A program made the position numbers and the translations under genes. Below are positions 10,887 to 23,400 of a DNA stretch of 64,000 bases, piece by piece (the first letter of the stretch is position 1; each line of letters opens with the position of its first letter). The notes under the pieces are model-generated. The model worked only from the letters and a program-made list of their open reading frames with translations, made no database searches and was not told the DNA's origin. Source of the stretch: Celoporthe dispersa (Eukaryota > Ascomycota > Sordariomycetes > Diaporthales > Cryphonectriaceae); contig WAID01000005.1 in NCBI GenBank assembly GCA_016584495.1, positions 1,810,501 through 1,874,500 of the forward strand, written 5' to 3'.

Positions 10887-12143
10887 TGTGTTCTGAAAGA
10901 CTGATGGGTTTGTGTGGGTGCTGGTATCGAAAGCAATGATGTATACTCGCTCCTGGATACTGGTCTTTTGTGTTTCAGCGATATTGATAGAGCTGAGGGT
11001 GATCAGATCTTGTGGAGGATGGCTGAAGGGTCGAGGGGTATTGTTTGTCCCTTGGGCTTCAAAAGTCAGTGAAAGGAAGGATAAAAGAGTCACTGATTGT
11101 GAGAACAGTCCTGCAAGTGATTCACTGCCCCTCGTTCCCCCACCTGCAACAAGGTTCAGGGCCCTGAAAATCGCTAGCAATTGTTTTCTGCCTTGGTGTG
11201 ATTGGTAGCCTGTGCTGACATAAGATGGCGTGGCTTTCGTGCATGCATGTGGGGCATACGCTGAACACCAAAATGTTGTGCCAGGCACAATCTTATACTA
11301 ATGCCCAGGTTGGATTTTGGATACCTTTCGACAAAAGGCACACAGATACGATGCTAATACTATTTCTAGCCTAGCCTTGAGGAATTTTTAATATAGACAA
11401 GTAAGGGAGGTGATGAAATGAACCGTCTCGCAAGAAAAGACATAGTAGAAGGATAATGAGCCCTGCACATTTACTGCCAATAACTTGTCTGTTCTACTAA
11501 CGTACAGTGCAAAGCCCAAACGGACCGTGCCGCACCGGCTGATTACGTAAGGAACGCGGCCCCACCAGAGATCGTACCAAAATTCTGCAGAGCTTTCCTG
11601 TTCCCTCTCCCTTCCCTCTTCTCTTTTCTCTTCTTCACAACACATATTTCGGCACCCTCGTATTCACTCTGGCACCTGGCCTTTCTTCAGTGGCGTGTCT
11701 TGGAGGGGAAACCGAGGGTTAGATCAACCTCGTGACCTTACCTTCTGTGCTCGTATTCAGCTTGACAACAAGCTCGCGTTGGGTCCAGATAAATTTTCAG
11801 CGAGACATCTCCTAGATATTCACCCTGATCGGCTGCCAGCGTCTTCAATCAATCAAGCTGTTCCCACTCACTGGATCTCCAGGTGGGCTTTTCACCCATC
11901 TCATCTTGTTCCTGATCATACTCTTGACGCACGTGCGGGTCAAGGCACCACTGAACAGAGGCTGGGGAGGGGGCAAGTCGCGCACCCCGAAATGTGCCAG
12001 CTCAGCCTACATACACCTGGCATTTGTGTGCCTTATTATCGCCGTTCCTGCCTGTTCCTCTGGTCTGACCATGGTAACTCTATAGCTTAAGCAACTCTTA
12101 CCGAATCGTGTCTTCTGCAGACTACCTCAGATCACCGCTCGCC
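10887..12143. other. Intergenic region upstream of two divergent genes
   Basis: 1.26 kb. A CCAAT box in the minus orientation near 11200 (ATTGG on plus) lies about 315 bases before the PP28-gene start. The plus-strand open frame at 11695-12090 has no recognisable domain, looks like chance, and is left out. No tRNA or repeat was seen. Confidence 0.5.
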
Positions 12144-13659
12144 ATGAATCCTTTCGTCTCTAGCGAGTACGTAGCCCATGCCGTGTCCAACATCAAAGAT
12201 CTCGACTGGATTCGTGAGCCGCCTGAGCCTCCTGCCTCAAGATTGGCGCTCCAACAGCAGAGGGGCCCTGGCCTCTCCCGACATAAACGACGGAGACAGC
12301 AATGGTCATCCAAAGGGCCAAGATCTCTGTTCGCACTGGCCCTTGAAACTGCGGCAAAGAACATTCAGAATATCGATGACTACTGGCTCGCATCCATTCT
12401 CAAGCCTGAATGGATCCAACAGATGTGGAAGTACTTGAGTCCTGAGAGAGGGTAAGACCTTCACATCACACACGCCTCCTGCTTGGCCTTTGTCTGTCCA
12501 CACCGAGGAGGACTTCTAGCCTAACGGTGCTTAGAGAGCTCTCGCTTGAAGCATGGAAGAAATTCAACCAATTCCTGCCTCATGACCCAGACTGGGCTCA
12601 TGTCTTGGGATCCTTCTTCATGTACATCAGCGTCCCAAGCGCCGCTGACATTGCGGTCTACACCAAGCCCCTGACATCCACTGCCTCTTTTGACTTCGTC
12701 GCCCACCTGAAGATCTCGGGCCACTGTCAGCTCAAGCAGCGAGACCTGGTTCTGCTCTCTGAGCTCAAGAATCTCGGTGTGCTAGAGTTGCTCGAGCCAT
12801 TGAACGCGGACCCCCCGTTTCCTCGAATCAACGATCGTGTGGTCAGTATCGGGTCATTCTCATAATGACACCCTCCACAGGTCGCCGCTCATGAGCTGAC
12901 ACCGAGGACCCAATATAGGTCAAGTCATGGAAGTTTCAGCAAGACCCATTTCCCCAGCTCCGGGTCCTGAAAGTCTGGTCCCTCTACTCCCTGACGCAAC
13001 AGAGTCTGGATTACATAGACAGTTTCCCCAAATTAGTCCTGTTCGAGGTTCTAGGCAAAGGCGAGCACTGGAAAAAAGCAGAGATCCAAGCCAAAGAGCG
13101 CGGATGGGCCTACCACGTGACCAGCGATGAGTGGTACTCCAGCCGAATCAGCCCATCCTGCCCCCACGACATCTTCCCATGCATACACGCACGTCATGAG
13201 CTCCTCTCCGAGTTCCTAGCCGAGCACATTTCTCGCGCAAGCCCTGAGATCAGAAACCGCTGGCCATTGTGGATACATAGTCATCTTGAGAGCATGCTCG
13301 ACAGGCCGAGGGGCCGCAACGCCGTGCTGCCCCAAACCCCGCAAGAACCAGAGCAGCCCGGGCGATCGCCACCCTTTGCCTCCTTGTGCCTGGGCTCTGA
13401 CCCAGACCCCCCCGAACAGTACTGGAAGTGGAAGAAACATGGTCTGCAAAGGATGTTCTTCTGGCGGCGGTCATTTGTTCCTGGCCCCGAACCGTATACG
13501 GTGGCTAAAGAGCCTGGGTCTGAGCGCAAAGCGACAGCTGCTTCGGACAAAGACGAGGATCGTACGGCGGGTTCGGCAGGGGGAAGCTCGGGCTCACGCC
13601 TCCCGAAGCGCGCTCGCACGTGCGACATCGGGGACATGCTCAATGATTTCCAATCCTGA
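12144..13659 (+). CDS. Uncharacterised protein with Leu-rich-repeat-like segments
   Basis: Three exons give 451 residues: 12144-12451, 12535-12841 and 12919-13659. The introns are GTAAGA...CTTAG with a CCTAAC branch, and GTCAGT...TATAG; all joins keep frame (SPERGELSLEAWKKF, INDRVVKSWKFQQD). The middle alternates hydrophobic strands and charged turns (FVAHLKISGHCQLKQRDLVL, LKNLGVLELLEPL, LRVLKVWSLYSLT), as in the Leu-rich part of fungal F-box-like proteins. No clear F-box is visible at the N-terminus. The tail is Pro/Ser/Lys-rich with KRAR near the end, a possible nuclear signal. I do not recognise a named family. It is a real gene by splice logic and length; the function is unknown. Confidence 0.75.
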
Positions 13660-14096
13660 TGATAATGATGGGCGAGCTGGGGGAATGCCCAGCCGCGATG
13701 ATGGCCTCTGTTGATACTTTCGCGCTTGTCAGCCCGCCGGTCGAGCTTGTTGATGGGTGGGAATGGTGTTTGGCGCTTGGCGCTTGGACTTGGGAATCAG
13801 ATATGAGGAGGTTCTTGAGAAGCACATGGCATCTTCCTAGGCCATGGACAGCCCAACACTCCGTACAGATCCACGACATGAAACGTGCATTTCGAATCTC
13901 ATTTTTCTTCTTGCTTCTTAGTCATACGACGTAAATGACCACCTGATTCCTCTTACAACAGTAATACACACTGTCAGTATCATCATCATGACCTGTACGA
14001 AACACACTGCCTTCTACCCCTTGTAGGCGATTCACAAATTCTCTCTTTTGGCTTTCATCCAGATCATCCGCGCATCCACCCCTCTCACAGACTAAA
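13660..14096. other. Convergent 3' intergenic region
   Basis: 437 bases between two convergent stop codons, taken to be the two 3' untranslated regions. Nothing else was recognised. Confidence 0.6.
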
Positions 14097-15859
14097 TCAC
14101 AGCATGGGCTTCAGGTCATCAGCAACCGTGAACGGCGCCTCTGTCTTGGCCTTGATCTCATCTACCGTCACGCCATCGGCAATCTCGATGAGCGTGAGCC
14201 CATGTGAGAAGTCGACGTCAAAGACACCCTGTGGCACAAGCCAGGTCAGCGATTACCACTTCCAAGAAGGAGCAACATGTTTTGTGAAAATGCAAGCGGG
14301 TTGCAGTAGAAAGGGGTAAGGCGGTAGGGGGCTACACACCAGCTCCGTAATGATCCTCGACACGCACGCACGCCCCGTCAGCGGGAACGCGCACTGCTTC
14401 ACGATCTTGGCATTCCCCTTCTTGTCCGTGTGCTCCATGGTGACGACGACCTTGGTGGCGCTCGGGTTGCTGACCAGGTCCATGGCGCCGCCGAAGCCCT
14501 TCACCTTGCCGGGGAGCATCCAGTTGGCCAGGTCGCCGGTGCCGCTGACCTGCATGGCGCCGAGGATGGTCAGGTTGATGCGGCCGCTGCGGATCATGCC
14601 GAAGCTCTCCTCGCTGCCAAAGACGGCGGCGCCGGGCTTGAGGGTGACGGTCTCCTTGCCGGCGTTGATCAGGTCGGCGTCCTCCTCGCCGCGGCGCGGG
14701 TAGGGCCCCAGGCCCAGGATGCCGTTCTCGCTCTGCAGCTGGACCTCGACCTCGGGCCCCACGAAGCCCGGCGCCAGCATCGGCATGCCGATGCCCAGGT
14801 TGGCGTACATGCCGTTCTTGAACTCCTTGGCCGCGCGCCGCACGATGCGCTCCCTCCTGGCGGCCGTGTCGCCCGTGCCCAGGGCCTTGGCCGCGTCGTC
14901 GGCCTCGCCCTCGTCCTTGGCGAAGGTGTACTTTTCAATGTTCTTGGCCGTGGTGCTCTGGATGACGCGCTTGACGTAGATGCCAGGCAGGTGGACCGCC
15001 TCGGGGGGATCTCGCCGGGCTCGACGATGTGCTCGGCCTCGACGATGGTCATCTTGGCGTTGCGGCCCATGGCGCCGTTGAAGTTGTTGGCGGCCAGGCG
15101 GAACTGGCAGTTGCCGAGCTTGTCGGCCTTGTACGCCTTCACGAAGGCGTAGTCGCCGGCGATGGCGTGCTCGAGGAGGTAGCTCTTCCCGCCGAAGACC
15201 TTGACGTCCTTGGGGTACGAGAACTCGGCCGGGGTGCCGTCGGGCTTGTTCTTGAGGGGCAGGTCGCCCGTCTGCACCACCGTGCCGAACGCCGCGGGTG
15301 TGTAGAAGGCCGGCACGCCCTTGCCGCCCGCCGCGCACCGCTCCGCCAGCGTGCCCTGCGGCGTGAGCTCCAGCTCGACCTCGCCCGTCAGGTACATCCT
15401 CTCGAACGTCTTGTTCTCGCCGATGTACGACGCGATCATCTTGCTGACCTGCTTCGTCTTGAGCAGCTGGCCGAGGCCCGACGAGTCCGTGCCCGCGTTG
15501 TTGGACACCGCCGTCAGGCCCGTGATCTCGGGCTTCTCGAGGACCTCGTTGATGAGCGTGTCGGGAACGCCGCACAGGCCAAAACCGCCGCACAGGAGGG
15601 TGCTGTTGGGCTTCATGTCCTTGAGGGCTTCGGAGGCAGAGGGGTAGACCTTGTTGATCTCGGCGCGCCGGGTCGTTGCCGAGAAGGCACGGGCAAAGAG
15701 GAGGGCATGCTGGAGGGAGGAGAGAGGCACGGGCTGTCAGTCCCTGGTTGTAGACCTTCGGGTCAAGGTGTCAGTGTCCCGTGTCGTGAGCAGACTCACA
15801 TTTGAGCCATGCCTTGAGTATGCGCGGAGGGTCCGCATGCAGAGACCTGCGGACGGCAT
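14097..15859 (-). CDS. Succinyl-CoA:3-ketoacid CoA-transferase, mitochondrial, one frameshift
   Basis: SCOT moves CoA from succinyl-CoA to acetoacetate in the mitochondrial matrix, allowing ketone-body and acetate use. Exons are 15859-15800, 15733-14340 and 14228-14097. Exon 1 and the start of exon 2 encode a presequence (MPSAGLCMRTLRAYS, then LFARAFSATTRR). The alpha-type half follows (TLLCGGFGLCGVPDTLINEV), then the beta-type half with GMYANLGIGMPMLAPGF and the SENG motif, whose Glu at about 356 is the expected CoA-thioester nucleophile. The C-terminus is ADDLKPML. The two halves are in different frames: one base is missing in the G6 run at 15003-15008, and restoring it gives GEIPPEAVHLPGIYVKR and about 528 residues, normal for the family. 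The intron 1 donor is a perfect GTGAGT. Confidence 0.93.
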
Positions 15860-17396
15860 GGTCTTGGTGTTTGATGATCTGGTCGGGAAAGAAGAGCTGG
15901 CAGAAGAGAAAGGGTATGTCCTGGACGTCGACGAGAAGTGGAAGCAGGGCAGGCTACAATAGAGGGCGCTCGACCCGACCGACGCGGAGCAGACGAGAGC
16001 CGGGGCCGGGGCCGGGACGGGAAGAGGCAGAGCAGCAGTCGGATGCACGTCAGTCAGGACAGAGGATGATGGCCGAGGGTGTCGAACGAGGGGCAGTTGT
16101 AATTATGGTGATGATGAAGAATAACTGCCGAGTGAGGAAGAAAGAATAGGTACACGCACGAAGAGGAAGAAAGAAAATCAAAAAGAAAAAGAAAAAAAAG
16201 AGGTCGTGAACTCAGGCAGCTCCTCGAATCCGACAACGTCCGTATAGTTCTTCCTATATTCCCCCGCCAAAAGACCTCTCTCGGCTTTCCCTCCACGACG
16301 ATGCCGTCAAGGTTTCTAAGCGCGGATAGCCACCTCGGCATTGTGCTGCTGGATAAGTAAATAACCCGTCACATTCCGGTCAGATTCCTCGGAAGACCAG
16401 GGGGCGCCTTGCAGGGGCCGCGGCCGCTCTTGGTCGGGCCGCTGCCCGCTGTCGGATGAATGTTCTTGCAAGCAAGTCGAGGAGGGCAGGTCCCATACCC
16501 GATGCGCCGCTCTCGGCTACATGAGAACAAGTTACTAGAGTACCAAGTGGTATGTATTAGTACTATAGCAATGATTTCTAGACCACCTCTCTCCTCTCCG
16601 TCCTCACCTAGCAGTGATCCGAATACTGGAGACTACGGTCAGTCAGTCAGTCAGTCAGTCGGGTGGCGGTCGGTAGTGGTCGTATGTATCTCTCGTTTAC
16701 TACTATCAATATCAAACAAGAAAATCCAGACGCAGTCTAATATTCTCATTGCCTATCACCATCCCTTCTTCTTCTTGCGCGCATCACGGACCACCGTTCG
16801 TTCTTCTTGCCGAGCCATGAAGCCATAGTAACGTATAGTAGTAAGACCGTGAGTCTCAAGGACGATTGTCCACCACATATGAAATGCGGGTGAGAGATGG
16901 ACAGGAATAAAACCTCTTCCCGAAAACAAACCTCTCCTACTCCTCTCTGGCTCTGGTGGGGTGAATCAGACAAGAGGCAGAAACAAGCTCGCTCTCCCCC
17001 CCCCTCCCATGTGACTCCTGTTGCAATGGTGTGAGAAACCGATGTCTCTTCTCTTCTAGTGATGCGGCGGTGCGATGCGTCGGGAAAACTTCCCAAGAAA
17101 GAAAAAAAAATCAAATCCCACCTCGACTCTGCAACGCCTTCATCGTGACCTGGGAATGTTTACATCTCGGGCCGCCATCCACAGGTTGTTCCCGAGGGCC
17201 CAACTCAGTTCTGGAAGCGCGGACCACTTCAGCCCCTTTCAGTATTGATCATGGCGGACCCGCCAGGTATATAAACTTGGAAGCCAGTTGGCGACAACTT
17301 CCTCGAAAGTAGTCCAGAGTGAGCCAAGCGGTATTGTGGTGTGCCATCGCTCATCAATCAAGTCTATGGCATTTTGCCAACTCTACATACGTCAAC
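15860..17396. other. Intergenic region upstream of SCOT, downstream of RBR ligase
   Basis: 1.5 kb of non-coding DNA with A-rich runs near 16163-16200, a GTCA tetranucleotide array at 16638-16660 and C runs near 17000. No RNA gene or coding sequence was recognised. Confidence 0.5.
16638..16660. repeat. (GTCA)n microsatellite
   Basis: Nearly six perfect copies of a four-base unit in intergenic DNA, presumably polymorphic between strains. Confidence 0.9.
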
Positions 17397-19175
17397 CTAT
17401 CGGTGACCGCTGGCAGCCATTGGCGATTGGCTGTGCAGGTCCACATTAAACTTCCACTTGCCTATAGGGATCATTAGCAGCCATCCTTCTCTGGAAGCCA
17501 AAACAAAAATCAGGATCTGAGAATACTTACCGTTTGCAAGGTTTTCGGCAGTGTCGTCAAGGAGAATCACACGCCGTTTGTTACAGTAGGCCGTCTTGTC
17601 CATGATCTCAACCTTCAGTTTGGAGTCGGAGAGCTCCGAGATCGGCTTCTCAAACATCTCGGACAGGGCCTCCACTGCCATCTCCAGGTCTTTCTGGTTG
17701 TCCTCGAAGATCTCGGTGAGGTTGTTCCGTGCCAGGTAGAAGGCGAAGGCATACGTCCACTTGAGGGTCTGTCGGCAGGTCTGCAGGGCCTGGGATGCAG
17801 CGTTGAGGTACTGGACCTCGATCCAGGACATGCCCGACGCCGTCTGGAGCTGGATCATCTTCTTCTCCGTCTTCTGGTAGATGTCCTTGTCGAGACGTGC
17901 AGACTGCTCGTGGTTGGCATAGCGGTTGTAGTAGTGTAGGTACCTCTCCAGCGAGACCCTGGATTTGGCCTGGGCGTCACGAGCCTCAGTGCCGCTCCTC
18001 TCCTCGAACCGGTTGCAGTTGTACCAGCTGGTGCCATGCTCCGACCACAGGCCCATGCACATCCAACAGAACTCGTACTTGCACTTGCGGCACGTCATGT
18101 GGTTGCAACCCCCGTTCTTCTCAATTGTCGAGTTGCACTTGGGGCACTCCTTGGTATTAGCCGAGATCCAGTTCGCAGTTTCACTGTCGTCGGCACACTT
18201 CTTGAGCCATCGCTTAACCAGCTCACATGGGGCGGGCTGGTGGTCGGTGAGGATGCAGCCGAAGCAGAAGCGGTGTGAACAAGAGCAGGCCACCGTGGGC
18301 ACAATCTTGTCCAGGTCCTTCTTCTTGACGCTGCAACATATGGCGTTCTCGCAGTCAGGTGCGGGGCACCACTTCAGGGTGTCGTTGTCCTGTACGTAGG
18401 TCCGGTTGAGGAGCCGCCGGTATCTGTCGACCAGGTCATCGGTGACGAGCAGGTCGAGGGACCTGGCGTCGATGATACGGTGGCAGTCCTCCGAGGGGCA
18501 CTGAATCCGTGCAGCCTCGCCCTCCTCCTTGATCTTTTGTGTGAGATATTGCCTGTAGCAGTCGGCGCAGTACCGGTGCCCACACTTGATGGCGAATGTC
18601 TGGAGATCGTCTCCGTCTTCGCAGCAGATGTCACACGTGAAACCAGGGACGACCTCCAGCCGCGGGCCGCCAGAGGCATCAGGGCCGAGCCCGGCAGCCT
18701 CGAGGGCCCTGGGTCCTCTGTCCATATACTCGTCGATCAGCCTCTCCTTGTTCCAGCGGAAATGACGAAGAAGTATGGCAGCATCCTCCTTGGACAGCTC
18801 GAGGATCATGTTGACCTCGTCGACGAGGTCATCCTGCTGCTTCTGGAGCTCTTCTGGCAGGTAGACCTTGTAGGTGATCTCGTACGAGACCTTCTTCTTG
18901 GGGCTGAAGTCGATCTGGCCGGGCAAGTCTGGCTCGGGCTCATCATCGAAGTCGAAACCTATTTCGCGTGGGAGTGTCAGTCATCATCGACCGGGCAGGC
19001 GTCTCTTGTAGGAGCAGGGGTACAGGATAGGGCGGGTGGAAGGGGTTCGGGCTGCACAAAACATACCGTCGTCGATCGAGTTGTCGCTGTCATCATCCTG
19101 CAGGACGTCTTCATCGCTCGACAGGTTGGAGAGCATATCGTCGTCAGAGTCCATGTTGGTGGAGGTGGTGGTCAT
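17397..19175 (-). CDS. Ariadne-type RBR E3 ubiquitin ligase
   Basis: RING-between-RING ligase that accepts ubiquitin on a RING2 cysteine before passing it to substrate. Exons 19175-19067, 18958-17531 and 17461-17397 give 533 residues. The start is the ATG at 19175 (MTTTSTNMDSDDDM); a second ATG lies seven codons on. After an acidic N-terminus and a UBA-like helix region (ELSKEDAAILLRHFRWNKER), RING1 starts at C145 (CDICCEDGDDLQTF). An IBR domain follows (CSCSHRFCFGC), then RING2 from C308 (CPKCNSTIEKNGGCNHM), where C321 is the predicted catalytic cysteine. A C-terminal Ariadne domain (LERYLHYYNRYANHEQSARL) follows, which in relatives holds the ligase inactive until NEDD8-cullin binding. Introns are 19066-18959 and 17530-17462. 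The last is readable through in frame, so retention would add about 23 residues. No frameshift was seen. Confidence 0.95.
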
Positions 19176-20787
19176 AGGGGTGGGAGGCGAGGCCTGGACT
19201 CGTCGGCCAGCTGAGGCGGGAGACCCTCTTGTTAGGAAGGGCGTCCTTGGTCGTGGAGGAAAGCTTCGCCTCAGCCGCCTTTCTCTTGCGAGTCTTGGGA
19301 GGAATGATGACGGAGGACTCGGATGCAGCGACCGAGTCCGGGTGACGGGGGCAAACGGTGTGAGGCAGAGGACGGTCTGACTAAACGGAGGTGGGTGTGG
19401 TGGGTCTTCACGCTCGGTTGTAGCGGCAGCACCTGGGAGTATCGGAGGGAGGAGTGTCGAAGAACAGCAGGCGAGACGTCGTCCAAGAGGTATTGCCCCC
19501 AGATGGAAGATGCAAGATGATGGGTTGCGGTGGTGGTCGTGGTTGGATAGGCCTGGGTGTCTCTGGATGGGCTGCTGATGAGACGAACGGGGGACACGAC
19601 TCGGGGGGTTTGGGCCTGGCGCTGGGCCTGGCCTCCCTACCGCCGCAGTGGTGGTTGGTCTTTAGGGGATGACAGCGTCACACGCCACTGAGCCGCAGGC
19701 TCTGCAAAACACAACAGGTTTAACGAGGGGGCTAACACACCAAGCCTAGTGGCGGGACGGGTGTTGGGGCTGGTTGTTTGTGACGGATGGACCGAAACGT
19801 GATCAGTGATCGGTATTGGTGGTGGGTGGTGGGTGGTGGGCGAGTGAGTGATGACCAGCAGCGGGGACTGTGTACAGCTGCAGTCCAACCACGATCGGTC
19901 AGGTCTCGCTCCGTCCGGGGTCTCGTGTTTGCCCAGCGCAGCCCCAGATGTTGGCTTGGGAAAGAGCGGGGTCGAAGGAAGAGGAGGAGGGTTGGAGAGG
20001 GAGCAGTGCAGGTCCGGCTTGGAGTACAGGTATAAGTACGGGCGGGAAATTCTGACAATATGAGGAAATAAAAGGCTCGCAGCACCCCTGGGCTCATGTA
20101 AGACTTTGGGGTGGACAGTGCAGGTGGTGACGGGGCCAGGCGTAAGCTTGGTTCTGCTGGTTGGTGGTTAATTGAGGGGGCTGCCTGCTCTGTGACATAC
20201 GGATCCGTCCTCAGGCGCGCCCCCTCCCCCCTGGCGGCTCTAGGGCAGTGGCGTGGAGGTACAAGTCAGTGAATCGCTCAAGTGTTGGGGTGTTGGCCTC
20301 CCAGCGAGGGGCATGGGGGTCATGCTTTTCGCGAGGGTTTGGGCTCGCCCAATCTGTCAGCTCTGTGTGTGAAGGCTGTGTCGAGATCCACCTTTCGGAT
20401 GATTTCTACTGAACCAAAAGGCATGCAGCTTCTCTCTTTCCTGTCTTCTCTGAAGACTCACACTTGAGATTTGGTGTTCAGCATGGTGATCATAAATATG
20501 CCAATAACGAGGCAATGTCAGTAAACAGGGCGCGAGGTGGAAGCTAAACGAGGAGCCAAGATTGTGATGTCATTTGTGGTGCCCCGAACAGGGGCTCATA
20601 GTACTACCCCGTTAACGTGAGCGTAGCTATGCATTGCTTCCCTTTCAGCTGCCCTCCACGCGGACTTTTTGACGACTGGGTATTCTCAAGTGGCATACCT
20701 CTGTCAACTCGTCGTCCACCGTCGGGTCATTTCAACACAACCATACCTCGTACCCCCCACCCCCCCCACAAAAAAAAAGACAACACG
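19176..20787. other. Divergent intergenic region, RBR ligase / peroxiredoxin
   Basis: 1.6 kb containing GGT/GGGT-rich stretches (near 19815-19845) and many chance open frames on both strands. None shows a domain or splice logic. C and A homopolymers at about 20755-20778 sit just before the peroxiredoxin ATG. Confidence 0.5.
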
Positions 20788-21583
20788 ATGGCTCTCAGAT
20801 CCTCCCTCCGTCCATTGAGCCTGGCGGCGAGGTCATCTCTCGCCTCCTCCGCGAGAGGTTTCCACTCAACCCGCCCGGCCTTCGTTAAGGCGGGAGATTC
20901 CATCCCCAACCTAGAAGTCCTCACAGAGGGCTCGCCTGCCAACAAGGTCAACCTCGCCAAGGAGTTGGCCACCGGGAAGGGTCTCATCATCGGTGTACCG
21001 GGAGCTTTCAGTATGTCCTACAGATACCTGCTAGAACCATGACCAACTCCAGGAGAGACTGACAGCAGTAACACAGGCCCTGGATGCTCGCAGAAGCACA
21101 TCCCGAGTTACCTCAAGCATCCTAACCTCCAGGACGCTGGCAAGGTCTTTGTCGTCTCCGTCAACGATGCCTTCGTCATGGGGGCCTGGGGCGACGCGCT
21201 GGACCCTAGCGGTGCCATGGGTGTAAGTACTCTCTCTTACTGCCGGAACGATTCTTTCTTCTCCTGTTTTGAAACGGTGGCTAAGAAAGCTCACCACCAG
21301 CTCCGCTTCCTTGCCGACCCGGCTGCCGAATTCACCAAGGCGCTGGAGCTCGACTTTGATGCCACAAAGATCTTCGGGAACGTGCGGGGCAAGAGATATG
21401 CCCTCGTGACGGAGGACGGCAAGGTCAAGTAAGTCACAGTCCTTTGGAAGAGCGCTCTGGTCCTATCTCGGGCTGACGGTGTATATCAGATCTACCCACA
21501 TCGAGAGTGATGGAACGGGAACGAACGATTCTATGGCAGAAAAGGTTCTGGGGCCTCCTACACAGCTGGACTGGAATGCTTGA
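20788..21583 (+). CDS. Mitochondrial one-Cys peroxiredoxin (Prx5/Ahp1-like)
   Basis: Thiol peroxidase that reduces hydrogen and organic peroxides. Four exons (20788-21010, 21077-21222, 21301-21428, 21490-21583) give 196 residues. The N-terminus (MALRSSLRPLSLAARSS, then GFHSTRP) is a clear mitochondrial presequence. The redoxin fold begins at VKAGDSIPNLEVL. The active site PGAFSPGCS spans intron 1, with peroxidatic Cys at about 78; then come HIPSYL, VNDAFVMGAW, RFLADP and RYALVTEDGKV. No second cysteine is encoded after it, so resolution would need glutathione or thioredoxin. Introns are GTATGT...CACAG, GTAAGT...CCAG and GTAAGT...TCAG. The end after KVLG (PPTQLDWNA) is slightly unusual but in frame. 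Confidence 0.93.
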
Positions 21584-22121
21584 ACGCCCGTTTGCGGCCT
21601 CCCGGCGTCAAGTTTGCATGTCATCTCGCGTGAGTATACTGCAATTTATCTCCAGATCTAAGAAAATGCATATTCTTCAAAGGTCCAGCAAACTTCATGG
21701 GAGACTACCAAGACGTTGTGTAGGATAGCATCAGCCTGCTGCGTAGGAATAGTTGATGTAGTCCGATTGTGTTCTGCCCAAATATACTTAAAATCACGGT
21801 ACGCCTGCTTGACGTCCTGTCAAGTCAGCACAGAGGTAAGGGATACCTCGAAGTGGCTCTCTGGTGAGGCTGTGGTCTCTGTCACCACGGGTCGGTCTCG
21901 TATACAGAATTGACTATCGATGGCGGCCCGAGAGGGTGCTCGGATTATTCCGTGTCTCCCCTCAAATTAGTGCCGCCTAGAGACGAGGTCTGAGGGTGCC
22001 TCAGGACCTCCCGCTACCCCCTCGCCGGTGAGGCAGCTGGATGGGAAGAGAAATTCCTCGCGGGTAGACCCAGACCCTCTGCCGGATGGACTCTGAGCAG
22101 ACTAACAGCAGAGCCCACGGC
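21584..22121. other. Convergent 3' intergenic region
   Basis: 538 bases between convergent stops. Nothing was recognised beyond presumed 3' untranslated regions. Confidence 0.55.
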
Positions 22122-22602
22122 TCACCCAGCGTTCTCATCGACGGCCTCACCGAGCTTCTTCAGCAGCTTCTCTAGACACTCTTCGCCCTGCTGGACCACC
22201 TTGCCCCCAACAGCAACAGTCTTGTCCCTAGATTTCATACCACGAGTGATTTGGAGATCAGACTTTGGCACGTCTAGCACCTGCTCTCCAGCCACTTGGT
22301 CAGTAAGGCACCAATCCTCCGACAAGCCCTCGGCGACCGAACCGTCGCGTCTGCATCGTGACGGCCAAGGTGTGTGTATACCTGTGTGCCAGACTCACCT
22401 CGCTCAGCACGGCCAGGACAGCCTTGTTGGCCTCTCCCTCCCTGGCAGCAGCAGTGACGCAGAGCTCAACGGCGTCGTCGGTGAGGGCCGCCACACCCTC
22501 GCGGACCTTGCTGGCACCGGGCTTGACGCGGCACTGGAGGTACACGGTGGGGAGCTTGTTCTTGGATCCGGCGACGTATTGGATGAAGCGACGGGTCGAC
22601 AT
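22122..22602 (-). CDS. UPF0235/DUF167 family protein
   Basis: Small conserved protein of 120 residues whose biochemical role is unknown in the family (relatives include bacterial YggU). Exon 1 is 22602-22399 and exon 2 is 22280-22122; the 118-nt intron runs from GTGAGT to GCAG and joins VLAVLSE to VLDVPKSDLQI in phase 0. Family hallmarks are VYLQCRVKPGASK at the start, ELCVTAAAREGEANKAVL in the middle and LQITRGMKSRDKTVAV near the end. No targeting signal or membrane segment was seen. The start is the ATG of MSTRRFIQYVAG. Confidence 0.9.
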
Positions 22603-23400
22603 TGTCTGGGTTTTTTCTTCTTCTTCTCAAGTTACTTCAAGGCGCGATGGAGAAATTTGAGCGATGGCACCCACTCTTTCTTTCCCTTTTTCTTCTTCCT
22701 CTGCTCGTCATACGATGTAAAAGAATCCTGGCTAGGTGCTCGGAAGGCTGACCGGACATGGAGGTCAACATAAAGTGGAACCTGGTCCCTGGGGTCCTGC
22801 CGAGCTGGGTGGTTACTACTTACCAACAACGACAGAGTCGGGTCTACTTTTATTTTAAAAAAAATTCCCCTTGAACTCGGCGCTCGTCGATCGTCTATTT
22901 CTTATTCAAAATTTTATAAACAGAAGCACAGGGCCCCAGAGACCCTATGCATAGACACGTACTACAGGGCAATGCGATTGGATATGGACGACGGAGCAGA
23001 CAGGACAAAGCTCAGATACAGAGAGAGTATGCAGATTGTGAGTTCAGAAATGGTTTGGTACTCGAGATTCTCCTATCATATCCGTGGATCGTGTTGCAGC
23101 AGCACCTCATCACACACAGAGCTGTTCTTCCCGACATGGCAGCGGCGGACTCTTCTGTCCTCGACGCTGCTCTACGTGGGGGGCACCGCGGAGCTGTCCA
23201 TCTCGTGTATCCACAGCTATGATAGCTTAGAAAAATATGGTCATGCCTCTCTGGCTGCTGGCTTCGTGTCTACAGCCAGTGGCTTCGTAAAGGGCTGAGA
23301 TATGCATTCCTAGCCTCCGCGAGGGTAGGACCAGTTTCGAGACGCAGCAGGAGTGCCCGGGGAAGATCCCTTTTCGTTTATTCAAAACCCTACAGCTCGT
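22603..23400. other. Intergenic region
   Basis: 798 bases between two genes on the minus strand, T- and A-rich in part (about 22612-22640 and 22850-22920). No coding sequence, tRNA or repeat was recognised. Confidence 0.5.

Noticed and set aside
11695..12090. 131-codon open frame upstream of the Leu-rich protein
   Set aside because: No domain, and no in-frame link to the downstream gene.
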